A stretch of 64,000 nt of DNA from the NCBI RefSeq assembly GCF_002899455.1, contig NZ_PPFB01000001.1, positions 992,001-1,056,000 on the forward strand. Reading direction: 5' to 3'. The position numbers and the translations under genes are program-made. The notes under the pieces were generated by a model, which was given only the letters and a program-made list of their open reading frames with translations, had not been told where the DNA came from and ran no database searches. Positions 34,050 to 42,388 of this stretch are shown one piece after another. The number at the start of each line of letters is the position of its first letter. Position 1 is the first letter of the stretch. The stretch is from Streptomyces sp. DH-12. GTDB lineage: Bacteria; Actinomycetota; Actinomycetes; Streptomycetales; Streptomycetaceae.

Positions 34050-34877
34050 ATGCCCATGGCATCCATGGAATCCCCCGAAACCTCGCACGGCGACATCAGG
34101 GACAGACTGCAGACCGACCGTCCGCACTCCGCCCGGGTCTGGAACTACCTCCTGGGCGGCAAGGACAACTACCCCGTCGACAGCGAGGTCGGCGACGCCA
34201 TCCTGAGCACGTTCCCGGAGTTCGCCGCCGTCGCCCGGCTGCAGCGGCGGTTCCTCGCGCGCGCCGTGCGCTTCCTCGTGCGGGAGGCCGGCATCCGTCA
34301 GTTCCTGGACATCGGTACGGGACTGCCCACCGCGGACAACACCCACGAACTGGCGCAGCGCATCGCGCCCGAGAGCCGCATCGTGTACGTGGACAACGAT
34401 CCGCTGGTGCTGGTGCACGCCGAGGCGCTGCTCACCAGCAGCCCCGAGGGGGCCTGCGCCTACGTGGACGCGGACGTGCGCGACCCGGAGCGGATCCTGG
34501 CCGAGGCCGCCAAGACGCTGGACTTCAGCCGCCCGGTCGCCCTGACCATGCTCGGGATCGTGGGACAGATCTCCGACGCCGACCGGCCGGCGGACCTGGT
34601 GAGCGCCCTGCTGTCCGGACTTCCCTCGGGCAGCTACCTGGCCCTGAGCGACGGCACGGACTCGAACGAGGCGCTCAACACGGCGGTCGCGGCGTACAAC
34701 AAGCAGTCCGCCAACACCTACCACCTCCGGTCACCGGAGGAGATCGCCTCGTACTTCGCCGGGCTGGACCTGGTGGATCCCGGGGTCGTCGCCACGGCCT
34801 CCTGGCGCCCGGACCCCGACGCGTCCGAGACGGACGCGCCCGACGTCTCCGTGGCGGGAGTCGCGCTCAAGAAGTAG
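34050..34877 (+). CDS. SAM-dependent methyltransferase, Methyltransf_19 (DUF574) family
   Basis: 275 residues if started at ATG 34050; 34056 and 34065 are in-frame alternatives and no clear ribosome-binding site decides. The family's N-terminal signature RVWNYLLGGKDNYPVD is at ~30-45. SAM-binding elements are FLDIGTGLPTADNTHE, VYVDNDPLVLVHAEALL and YVDADVRDPERIL, with SYLALSDGT later. These are abundant in Streptomyces, often near regulatory genes; substrates are mostly unknown. It stands alone just beyond the glycan island and before the IS remnant. Confidence 0.88.
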   Translation: MPMASMESPETSHGDIRDRLQTDRPHSARVWNYLLGGKDNYPVDSEVGDAILSTFPEFAAVARLQRRFLARAVRFLVREAGIRQFLDIGTGLPTADNTHELAQRIAPESRIVYVDNDPLVLVHAEALLTSSPEGACAYVDADVRDPERILAEAAKTLDFSRPVALTMLGIVGQISDADRPADLVSALLSGLPSGSYLALSDGTDSNEALNTAVAAYNKQSANTYHLRSPEEIASYFAGLDLVDPGVVATASWRPDPDASETDAPDVSVAGVALKK

Positions 34878-35021
34878 TCGTTCGTCTCGAGGCCGGGCCG
34901 CCGCCCTGAATCCCGAGTCACCGGCGCGAAGCGCCGTGCCGAAGGGGAACGGGGCGGTGACGCCGGGGGCCGACAGGAAACGTCCGTCGCGCGTCACCCC
35001 GGCCGGTGTGCCCGGGTGCGG

Positions 35022-35129
35022 GCCAAGTCGCACCGCCTGCTCCTCGACGAACTCGGCTCCCGGGGTGAGCTGGACCGGTCCCGTCGTGCGATCGACCCGG
35101 TGAACGTGCGGGCCTTGAAAGGAGTGGGT
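35022..35129 (+). mobile_element. Remnant of an IS5-type transposase
   Basis: About 36 codons in one frame read AKSHRLL, LDELGSRGELDRSRRAIDP and VNVRALKG. This resembles the DDE-domain neighbourhood of Streptomyces IS5-family transposases (LGxxGELDWSRxxVDxxxVRAxKGG). No start, no remaining domain and no clear terminal repeats are visible. It marks a past insertion beside the atypical restriction-like locus. The rest of 34878-35134 shows nothing else. Confidence 0.45.
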
Positions 35130-35134
35130 TCGCG

Positions 35135-35446
35135 TTACGAACCCTCGACCGGCAGCCCTGCCACGAACTCTGCGAGACCGGACGCTTGAGGCGGCGCCTG
35201 CCCACGCAGAAACCGCTGGTAGTGGTCAGCGACGAGACGGCGCAGGTCTGCCTCGGCCGGTTCATCACCCGTGAGCTCAAGGGCGACCTGATGTGGCTCA
35301 CCCGTCATGCGCAACGGTCTGGCCAGAGCATCGAACCCGCAGATGTATTCATCGGGCATCTCCCACCACGCCTCGGCGAAGGTTCCACCTTGGAAGACAT
35401 ACATGTGGTAATCGTCATCGAAGAGGATCACGGGGCCGATCGGCAT
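35135..35446 (-). CDS. Small protein of unknown function
   Basis: 103 residues from ATG 35446 (MPIGPVILFDDDYHMYVFQG). Acidic and aromatic-rich (AWWEMPDEYICGFDALARPL), with a helical segment at ~65-95 (EADLRRLVADHYQRFLRGQ). Base composition is less GC-rich than the neighbouring core genes. It directly follows the stop of a 63-codon ORF (TGACTATG junction), so the two may be one transcription unit or one frameshifted gene. No family recognised. Its place beside the GmrSD-like gene raises, but does not prove, an associated role. Confidence 0.55.
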   Translation of the reverse strand: MPIGPVILFDDDYHMYVFQGGTFAEAWWEMPDEYICGFDALARPLRMTGEPHQVALELTGDEPAEADLRRLVADHYQRFLRGQAPPQASGLAEFVAGLPVEGS

Positions 35447-35448
35447 AG

Positions 35449-35640
35449 TCACTCGTGGAGTATGGCGCACCCTGCAGGCCGGATACGTGCCTCGCCAAAC
35501 CTGAGTTCCAGGTCAGTGCCGCCAAATGTGACCGGTTCTCCGGTGCTTCGGCACTTCGTGGGGCTTATCCGGTACGCGGACCGCCCAAGCCTGGTGTAAT
35601 CGGCGGCGAACGACCGAGGATCAAGAGGGGGCCGCCACAT
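35449..35640 (-). CDS. Possible small protein divergent from the GmrSD-like gene
   Basis: 63 residues from ATG 35640, which overlaps the opposite-strand ATG at 35639 in the bases CATG. It contains SFAADYTRLGRSAYRISPTK and TDLELRFGEARIRPA. The downstream small protein starts 3 bases after its stop. Codon third positions are less biased than usual, so it may be foreign, decayed or non-coding. Function unknown. Confidence 0.3.
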   Translation of the reverse strand: MWRPPLDPRSFAADYTRLGRSAYRISPTKCRSTGEPVTFGGTDLELRFGEARIRPAGCAILHE

Positions 35641-38224
35641 GCAGGCCAAGGAGACGTTGTTCGCCGATCTGGTGCAGGGCCGGGCGCAGCAGTTCCAAGT
35701 TCCGCTCTACCAGCGAACGTACTCCTGGACCGAGAAACATCTCAAACAGCTCTGGAGCGACATCCTGGAACAGGCTGGGCTGCTCGAGTCGTCTGAAGAG
35801 AAGGGGAGCACGCACTTCCTCGGTTCGGTGGTGCTCGCGCCGTCGCCGCAGAACGACGCGACGTTCCCCCGCTGGCTCGTCGTCGACGGCCAGCAGCGGC
35901 TGACCACGCTGTCCCTGGCCCTGGCTGCCATCCGTGATCATGTCGCGGACACCGCGCCGGTCGAGGCTCAGCGCATCGACGAGCAGTACCTGATCAACAA
36001 GTGGAAGAGCGGCAACGACCACCTCCGTCTGCTGCCGACGCAGGCGGACCGGACGCAGTTCGCCGCCCACATCCGCGGCCCCCTCACCGATCAGGACACC
36101 GGCAGCGGCGTCGCCACCGCCTACGCGTTCTTCCGCAAGAAGCTGGTCGAAGCGGACGATCCGGCAGCCCCTCAGGACGTGTTCCGCATCGAGCAGGCGA
36201 TCACCTCCCGGCTCGCGCTGGTGGCGGTGACCGCCGAGCGCGGTGACAACGTCCACCGCATCTTCGAGTCCCTCAACAACACCGGTCTCAAGCTGAGCCA
36301 GGCCGACCTGCTGCGCAACTACCTCTTCATGAAGCTCCAAACGCGCGGCGAGCACGTCTACGAGACCTACTGGCTCCCCCTGCAGAGGAGCCTGAGCAAC
36401 GATGAGCTGGAACAGCTCATGTGGCTGCAACTCGTACTCGACGGAGACGACCGGGTCCGCCGCCAAGACCTGTACGCCGCCCAGCAGAGGCGCTTCGAGG
36501 ACACCGGGGCCGGCGACGAGGAGATCGAGGCGTACATCAGGGAACTGCACCGTCGCAGCGCCCACTTCCGCCGGCTGCTGCATCCCGAGGAGGAGCCCGA
36601 CCCTGCGGTCCGGGACGCGCTCCGCCGCCTGGACGCGTGGCAGGCTGCCGTCACCTACCCCGCTCTGATGCTGCTGTTCGACCGGCGCGAGCGCGGGGAG
36701 CTGGACTCCGCCGGGACCGCCCGCGCCCTGGCGTACATCGAGAGCTTCCTCGTCCGCCGGATGATCTGCCGGGTCCCGACCAACAACCTCAACCGGATTT
36801 TCCAAGCCGTGCCCGGACAGCTTCCGCTCGACGTGCCCGTCGCCGAAGGGCTGCACCGGCTTCTCTCCTCCGAGAACCGCTTCTGGCCCGACGACGCCGA
36901 ACTGCGCGAGAAGATCAGGACCGCGCCGTTCTACCAGTACGGCCGGTGGCAGCAGCGCAAGCTGGTGCTGCAACGGCTGGAGGAGAGCTACGGGCATCCC
37001 GAACCGGTCGACTTCGCCGCCGCGCAGCTCACCGTCGAGCACGTCATGCCGCAGTCGCCCGGTGACGAGTGGCTGCGAGCCCTGAGCGAGGAGGCCGACG
37101 AGGGCGAGACCGCGGAGGAACTGCACGCCCGGTTCCAGCACACCCTCGGCAACCTGACGCTCACCGCGGTCAACGCGGAGCTGTCCAACCATCCCTTCGA
37201 GCGCAAGCAGGACCTGCTGCGGGGCAGCCACCTGGAGATGAACCGTCGCATCGCCGCCACCGAACGCTGGGGCGTGCGCGAGATCCTGACCCGTGCCGAC
37301 GAACTCGCCGATCGTGCCATCGCGTTGTGGCCGGCTCCGCTGCGTGGAGTGGGCCGCGCGGAGCGCAATCGCGACTGGCAGCTCGCCCACCAAGTGCTCG
37401 CCGCCCTCCCTCACGGCACCTGGACCTCGTACGGCGACCTCGCCGCGTTCCTCGGTTCCGGCGCTCAAGCCGTGGGCAACCACCTGGCCAACACCCCCGG
37501 AGTGGTCAACGCGTACCGTGTCCTCACCTCCGAGGGCAAGGTCTCCGACGGCTTCCGGTGGGCGACGCCCCAGGAGGCGGGAAGCGACGACGTCCGCGCC
37601 CGGCTGACCGCCGACGGCGTCCGCTTCACGGCCACCGGGGCCGCCGACCCTGTCCAGCGGCTCACCGCCGACGACCTCGCCGCGCTGCTCGCCGGCACGG
37701 ACGATGACCGGGCGGACGGCGGGGACACCGCTCAGAACGGAACCGCGGGAGCTCCGGGTGAGGAGACCCGCGCCGAACGGTTCTTCCGCCAGCTCGCCGC
37801 CGACGACTCCCCTGAGACGGTCGAAGCGGTCCGCGCGCTCTTCACCCACTGGGAGTCACTGGGCGGCTGGATCGGCCACGGCGCCGGACACGTCACCACG
37901 AGTGCGTACCTCATGCTCGGCGAGGCGGGCGGCCCCGGGCGCGGCATCTGGCCGATGACGCTCTACCCCGGTGCCGGGCGCGGGGGCACGGCGGAGGTGG
38001 TGTTCCAGTACATGGCCGCACGGGAGCCGTTCACCGACCGCGCGCTGCGCGCCGAACTCCTGGCCCGCCTCAACGCCCTGGACGGTGTCGACATCCCGGA
38101 GGGCAAGCTGGAGCTGCGCCCCAACATCCGGCTGTCCCTACTGGAGAAGGAGCGCAACCGGGAGCTGCTCAGCGAGACGCTGACGTGGTTCCGGGACCGC
38201 TGGGAGAGCCAGGACTCGTCCTGA
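35639..38224 (+). CDS. GmrSD-like (DUF262-DUF1524) nuclease with inserted alkyltransferase-like domain
   Basis: 861 residues. DUF262 part: VPLYQRTYSW (Y24-W30) and DGQQR (from D83), the nucleotide-hydrolysing signatures of GmrS/SspE-type enzymes, plus FESLNNTGLKLSQADLLRNY. DUF1524 HNH part: VEHVMPQS with H468 and LGNLTLTAVN with N505. Residues ~579-650 resemble an alkyltransferase-like (MGMT-fold) domain: WQLAHQVLAALPHGTWTSYG, VGNHLANTPG. The PCHR motif is replaced by N624-A-Y-R, so no methyl acceptor Cys, and Q610 sits where the Arg finger is expected. The last ~145 residues are another domain, unrecognised. Such proteins usually cut modified phage DNA; the extra domain may sense a modified base (inference). 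Confidence 0.85.
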   Translation: MQAKETLFADLVQGRAQQFQVPLYQRTYSWTEKHLKQLWSDILEQAGLLESSEEKGSTHFLGSVVLAPSPQNDATFPRWLVVDGQQRLTTLSLALAAIRDHVADTAPVEAQRIDEQYLINKWKSGNDHLRLLPTQADRTQFAAHIRGPLTDQDTGSGVATAYAFFRKKLVEADDPAAPQDVFRIEQAITSRLALVAVTAERGDNVHRIFESLNNTGLKLSQADLLRNYLFMKLQTRGEHVYETYWLPLQRSLSNDELEQLMWLQLVLDGDDRVRRQDLYAAQQRRFEDTGAGDEEIEAYIRELHRRSAHFRRLLHPEEEPDPAVRDALRRLDAWQAAVTYPALMLLFDRRERGELDSAGTARALAYIESFLVRRMICRVPTNNLNRIFQAVPGQLPLDVPVAEGLHRLLSSENRFWPDDAELREKIRTAPFYQYGRWQQRKLVLQRLEESYGHPEPVDFAAAQLTVEHVMPQSPGDEWLRALSEEADEGETAEELHARFQHTLGNLTLTAVNAELSNHPFERKQDLLRGSHLEMNRRIAATERWGVREILTRADELADRAIALWPAPLRGVGRAERNRDWQLAHQVLAALPHGTWTSYGDLAAFLGSGAQAVGNHLANTPGVVNAYRVLTSEGKVSDGFRWATPQEAGSDDVRARLTADGVRFTATGAADPVQRLTADDLAALLAGTDDDRADGGDTAQNGTAGAPGEETRAERFFRQLAADDSPETVEAVRALFTHWESLGGWIGHGAGHVTTSAYLMLGEAGGPGRGIWPMTLYPGAGRGGTAEVVFQYMAAREPFTDRALRAELLARLNALDGVDIPEGKLELRPNIRLSLLEKERNRELLSETLTWFRDRWESQDSS

Positions 38225-38237
38225 GCGGTGCCCGCCG

Positions 38238-38495
38238 GGCGCATTCCGCCCCTGCCGTCTTGCCGCCCGGCGGGCACAGCTCGCAACCCCAGGCGTCGGC
38301 GAGCGAGGCGACCAGGAGCAGGCTCCGTCCGGACTCGCCGTCAGCGTCGGTGGCGGAAGTCGGCACGGGCCGGCGCTCGCCCCCGCGCGTCGGTGACCTT
38401 GATACGCGGGATGGGGGCAGAGTGAGGGCCAGGCGTGCGTTCCCGCCTCTCACCCGGCCGTGCAGGGCCGCGTTCGCGGTCAGTTCGACGATATC
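38238..38495 (-). pseudogene. Decayed HATPase_c (anti-sigma/SpoIIAB-like) gene fragment
   Basis: Minus-strand translation contains DIVELTANAALHGRV (N-box; compare ELVTNAVRHGR), then IKVTDARG only in a second frame, then back in the first frame DADGESGRSLLLVASLADAWG and GGKTAGAEC. This is the order of Streptomyces ATP-binding anti-sigma-like kinases, but with frameshifts, a stop just upstream of the N-box and no start. It runs into the end of the GmrSD-like gene. Confidence 0.6.
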
Positions 38496-38600
38496 GCGGC
38501 GGCCCCCGGCTCGCGTTCACGCGGAGCGCGTGGTCCGGGTTCGTCGCGGGCCTGGGGCGGGACCGGGCCTGACCCGCCGTGCCGGGACCGTGCAGTACGG

Positions 38601-38649
38601 GACGCTCGTCCGCCCGCGTCGGCACGGCTGATGCGGGCGGACGAGCGTC
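38601..38649. terminator. 17-bp hairpin between the GmrSD-like and ABC loci
   Basis: GACGCTCGTCCGCCCGC (38601-38617) and GCGGGCGGACGAGCGTC (38633-38649) form a perfect stem with a 15-base loop, about 95 bases beyond the ABC operon stop. Apart from this and the HATPase remnant, 38225-38743 shows nothing I can identify. Confidence 0.55.
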
Positions 38650-38743
38650 GCCCGTGCACGACACCCGTCGTTTTCTTCGGCGGACGTGATGATGTCGCGA
38701 GCAGGGTCTGGCCTGGCCAGTTCCCCCTAGGCGTGCTCGCCCG

Positions 38744-40609
38744 TCACCGGGGCGCCGGAACGTACGGCTGCGGCTCGTCCGGGGCGGCGGAGCGCAGTCC
38801 CGTCCAGCTCCACCACAGCGCGGCGTAGCGCCCGCCCGCCGCGAGCAGTTCGTCGTGCGTTCCGCTCTCCACCACGGCGCCCTGGTCGAGCACCAGGATC
38901 CGGTCGGCGCGTTCGGCCTGGGTGAGCCGGTGCGCGACCAGCAGCGTGGTCCGGCCGCGGGTCGCCGCCTCGGCGGCCTCCTCCAGCACCCGGGCGCCCG
39001 CGCTGCCCGCCTCGGCCGTCGCCTCGTCCAGCACCGCCACCGGCGGGTCGGCCAACGCCAGCCTGGCCAGGGCGACGTGACCCGCCTGGGCGGCGGTCAG
39101 CGGGTGCGCGCCCTCGCCGACGCGGGTGGCCGGACCGTCCGGCAGCGCACGCGCCCAGCCGAGGGCGCCCACCGCGTCGAGCGCGGCCAGCACCGCCTCG
39201 TCGTCGGCCTCGGGGCGGCCGAGTCGCACGTTGTCGAGGAGGGTGCCGTGGAAGACGTGCAACTCCTGGCTGAGCAGGGCCACATGGCGGCCCAGCCGGC
39301 TCTCCCCGATCCGGTCCAGGCGCGCCCCGCCCAGCCGTACGGTGCCGGCCGTGGGCTTCAGCACGCCGGCGATGACGGAGGCGAGCGTGGTCTTGCCCGC
39401 GCCGCTGGCGCCGACCAGCGCCACCCGCTCGCCGGGGGCGACCGTCAGCGTGACGTCCCGCAGCACGGTCCGGTCGTCGTACGCGTGGGTGACGCCGCGC
39501 AGTTCGAGGCTCGCGTCGGCCGGCGTCTCGGGGACCTCGGGCTCGGGCGGCGGGCTCATGGTGGCGATCCCGGCGAGCCGTGCCAGGCTCGCCCCGGCTT
39601 CCTGGACGTCGTCGAACTGCATGACGAGGAAGCCGATCGGGTTGAACAGCCGGTGGAAGTAGAGCGTCGCGGCCGTCACCGCGCCCACGGTCACCGCGTC
39701 GGCCCGCACCAGCAGGAAACCGGTGACGAGGACGGCGGTGAGCCCGATCAGCTCGGCGAGGTTGAGCCGCGAGCCGAACCGGGTGAACAGCCGGAACACG
39801 GTGAGGGACACGTCGCGCGCCTCGGCCGACCGCTCGTCCACCCGCGCCACGTGCTCGGCCTCCCGCCGGTGGGCGAGCACGGTGGACGCGCCGTTCAGGG
39901 AGGCCGCCATCGCCTGGGTGCGCGCGCCGGTCGCCACGCGCTGCTCGGCGTAGAGGGGGCCGGAGCGCGGCAGGTACCAGCGCAGCGCGAGCACGTACAC
40001 GGGGGCCGCCGCGAGTCCGGCGAGGCCGAGCCGCCAGTCCAGGGCGAACAGTCCGGCGCCGGTGAGGGCCACGGTGAACAGGGCGCTCACCAGCTGCGGC
40101 ACGACGGCGGAGACGGCGGCGGTGACGACGGCGACGTCGTCACCCGTGCGGGAGAGCAGGTCGCCGGTGCCGGCCCGCTCCAGGACCGCGGAGGGGAGGT
40201 GGAGCGCGCGGTCGAGCACGCGGGCGCGGATGCGGGCCAGGACCGTCTCGCCCAGCCGGGCCACCAGGGCGGCGCCGAGTCCGGTGAGCACCCCGGCGGC
40301 GACGGCGGCGGCCACCAGGGTGACGACCACGGACAGCAGGCTGTCGGTGCCGGCGCCGGCCCGTACGTCGTCGACGAGGCCGCCGAGCACCCAGGGGGCG
40401 ACGAGCCCGGTGGTGCCGGCCAGCAGCGTCACCGCCACGGCGGCCGCCGTGAGCCGCCGGTGCCCGGCCAGTTCGGCGCGGAGCAGCGCCCAGGTGCGGC
40501 GGGGGGAGGCGATGGGCAGCAGGTCCTGCCGGGGGCCGCCGGGGGTCGCCGCGGCCGGGGGCGCGTCCTGCTGTCCGGGCCGTGCCACGTCGTCCGTCCG
40601 CTCGTTCAT
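38744..40609 (-). CDS. ABC exporter-fold half-transporter, second subunit (functional Walker A, degenerate signature)
   Basis: 621 residues from ATG 40609, overlapping the upstream gene's stop (ATGA). Six-helix membrane domain ~40-330 (LLAGTTGLVAPWVLGGLVDDV) and NBD from ~375. Walker A GASGAGKTT, Q-loop LSQELHVFHGTLLDNV, Walker B VAVLDEAT and H-loop LVAHRLTQ are intact. The signature is degenerate: LTAAQAGH instead of LSGGQQQ. Together with the partner's canonical signature it would make one complete ATP site. An iron box upstream of the pair points to siderophore or iron-related transport, as in IrtAB-like systems; direction is uncertain. Confidence 0.88.
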   Translation of the reverse strand: MNERTDDVARPGQQDAPPAAATPGGPRQDLLPIASPRRTWALLRAELAGHRRLTAAAVAVTLLAGTTGLVAPWVLGGLVDDVRAGAGTDSLLSVVVTLVAAAVAAGVLTGLGAALVARLGETVLARIRARVLDRALHLPSAVLERAGTGDLLSRTGDDVAVVTAAVSAVVPQLVSALFTVALTGAGLFALDWRLGLAGLAAAPVYVLALRWYLPRSGPLYAEQRVATGARTQAMAASLNGASTVLAHRREAEHVARVDERSAEARDVSLTVFRLFTRFGSRLNLAELIGLTAVLVTGFLLVRADAVTVGAVTAATLYFHRLFNPIGFLVMQFDDVQEAGASLARLAGIATMSPPPEPEVPETPADASLELRGVTHAYDDRTVLRDVTLTVAPGERVALVGASGAGKTTLASVIAGVLKPTAGTVRLGGARLDRIGESRLGRHVALLSQELHVFHGTLLDNVRLGRPEADDEAVLAALDAVGALGWARALPDGPATRVGEGAHPLTAAQAGHVALARLALADPPVAVLDEATAEAGSAGARVLEEAAEAATRGRTTLLVAHRLTQAERADRILVLDQGAVVESGTHDELLAAGGRYAALWWSWTGLRSAAPDEPQPYVPAPR

Positions 40610-42306
40610 CGCAGGACCGCCTTCCGGTACGCCGGGTCCGACGCGGCGAGTTCGCTGTGGGTGCCGGTGCGCACGGCGCGTCCGCCCTCGACCACGACCA
40701 CCCGGTCGGCGCGCGCCAGCAGCGCGGGGCTGCTGGTGACCACGACGGTGCAGTGTCCGCGGCGCCGGTCGGCGAGCCCCTGGGCCATCGCCTCCTCCGT
40801 CACCGCGTCGACGGCCGTGGTCGGGTCGTGCAGCACGAGCACGGGAGGCGACGCCAGCAGCGCGCGGGCCACGCCGAGGCGCTGCCGTTGCCCGCCGGAG
40901 AGCGAGCCGCCGCGTTCGGTGACGCGGTGGCCGAGGCCGGCCGGGTGCTGGGCGACGATGTCGTCGGCCGCGGCGGCGGTCACCGCGGCGGCGACCGCCT
41001 CGTCGTCGTGGTCCGCGCCCGCCGTGAGGTTGTCCCGCAGGGTGCCCTCGAACAGGGCGACGTCGTGCTCTTCGACGAGCACCGTGCGCCGCCGCGCGTC
41101 GAGGGTGAGGTCCGCAGCGGGCACACCGCCGGTCAGGACCTCTCCCCCGTGCCCGGCCGCGCGGCCGGAGATCACCGCGAGCAACGCGTCGGCGTCGCGC
41201 GGGTCGTGGGCGACGACGGCGGTGAGCTGTCCGTGCGGGGCGTGCAGGTCGAGGCCGTCCAGGGTGCGGTGGGTGACGCCGCGCAGCGTCAGGTCGGCCT
41301 GTCCGGGCGCCTGGTCGCGGGTGCCCGGAACGGTCAGCGGCGGGGCGTCCACGGCGCCGGCCCAGCGGCGGGCGGAGGCCCTCGCCTGTGCCAGGAGCTG
41401 CCCGCAGAAGCCGAGGGTGTTCAGCGGCTCGGCGATGAACTGGGCGAGGCCGACGACCGTCACGAGCTGTCCGACCGTCAGGCGTCCGTCGAGCGCCGAC
41501 CAGCCGGCGAACCCGGCGACCGCGGCGAGGAACAGTCCGCTGCTCGTCGTCGTCACGCCCCGGTGCAGCCCGGTGGTGGTGGCGGTGCGCAGGCCCGCCT
41601 CCAGCGCTTCCTCGCCCGTCGCCCGGTAGCGGTCGGAGGCGGCGCCGCGGGCCCCGATGCCGCGCAGGGTGCGCAGCCCGCCGAGCAGGTCGGCGGCCAG
41701 GGCCGTGACGCGTCCCGTGGCCTCCTGGAGCGCGGCGCTGTGCCGGGTGAGACGGGGTCCGACCCAGCCGTTGAGCAGGACCGAGAACGTCACGCCCGCC
41801 AGCACGCCGAGGCCGAGGGGCACGTCGATGAGGAGCAGGGCCACGGACGACACGGCGATGGCGGCGAACGCGGCGAACGCGAAGGACACCGCGTGGATGA
41901 TCAGCGCGGTCCGCTGCGCGTCCGACGAGGCGATGGCGAGGAGTTCGCCGGTCCGCAGGTCCGTACGGCGGCCGCGCGGGTCCAGGGCGGCGCGGGTCAC
42001 GTCGACGCGCAGCAGGTGCGCCTCCCGTTCCAGCGCGGTCATGCCCTGCCGGGCGCCGAGGCGGTACGCGTAGGCGAGGACGGTGAAGAGCACCGTCAGA
42101 CCGGCGACGGACCAGAGCAGCGCCGTGACGTCGCCGGTGGCCACGGCACGGTCGATGACCAGGCCGATGGCGATCGGGACGGTGGCCTCCGCGGCCTGGT
42201 GCAGCGCCAGCAGCAGCCAGCCGGCCATGAGCCGCCCGCGGTGGCGCCGCAGTGCCGCGGCGAACACCGCCCGGGGCGTGCGGGGCTGGGGCGGGCTGCC
42301 GGGCAT
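40606..42306 (-). CDS. ABC exporter-fold half-transporter, first subunit (degenerate Walker A, intact signature)
   Basis: 566 residues from ATG 42306. Membrane domain ~20-300 (LMAGWLLLALHQAAEATVPI; SSVALLLIDVPLGLGVLAG). In the NBD the Walker A position reads VAHDPRDADALL with no GKS/T, and Walker B is VLVLHDPTTAVD with HD replacing DE. The signature LSGGQRQR is perfect and the Q-loop EEHDVALFEGTLRDNL is present. It is therefore a catalytically impaired half that pairs with the next gene. First gene of a two-gene operon, 43 bases downstream of an iron box. Confidence 0.88.
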   Translation of the reverse strand: MPGSPPQPRTPRAVFAAALRRHRGRLMAGWLLLALHQAAEATVPIAIGLVIDRAVATGDVTALLWSVAGLTVLFTVLAYAYRLGARQGMTALEREAHLLRVDVTRAALDPRGRRTDLRTGELLAIASSDAQRTALIIHAVSFAFAAFAAIAVSSVALLLIDVPLGLGVLAGVTFSVLLNGWVGPRLTRHSAALQEATGRVTALAADLLGGLRTLRGIGARGAASDRYRATGEEALEAGLRTATTTGLHRGVTTTSSGLFLAAVAGFAGWSALDGRLTVGQLVTVVGLAQFIAEPLNTLGFCGQLLAQARASARRWAGAVDAPPLTVPGTRDQAPGQADLTLRGVTHRTLDGLDLHAPHGQLTAVVAHDPRDADALLAVISGRAAGHGGEVLTGGVPAADLTLDARRRTVLVEEHDVALFEGTLRDNLTAGADHDDEAVAAAVTAAAADDIVAQHPAGLGHRVTERGGSLSGGQRQRLGVARALLASPPVLVLHDPTTAVDAVTEEAMAQGLADRRRGHCTVVVTSSPALLARADRVVVVEGGRAVRTGTHSELAASDPAYRKAVLR

Positions 42307-42348
42307 GCGTGAGTCCTTCGGAGCGGCGACACCGCACGGGCGCGCAGG

Positions 42349-42367
42349 TTAGGTCAGCCGAACCTTA
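42349..42367 (-). promoter_or_regulatory. DmdR1/IdeR-type iron box
   Basis: TTAGGTCAGCCGAACCTTA matches 15 of 18 informative positions of the palindromic actinobacterial iron box TTAGGTTAGnCTAACCTAA. It sits 43 bases upstream of the ABC operon start, in a short AT-richer gap. Iron-loaded DmdR/IdeR would repress the transporter. Confidence 0.75.
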
Positions 42368-42388
42368 CCAACGCCGTCCGGCCGTGGA

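Noticed and set aside
38341..38664. Independent minus-strand ORF of 107 codons
   Set aside because: Only a short piece (IKVTDARG) resembles a protein family, as part of the decayed HATPase; the rest is Arg/Pro-rich noise.
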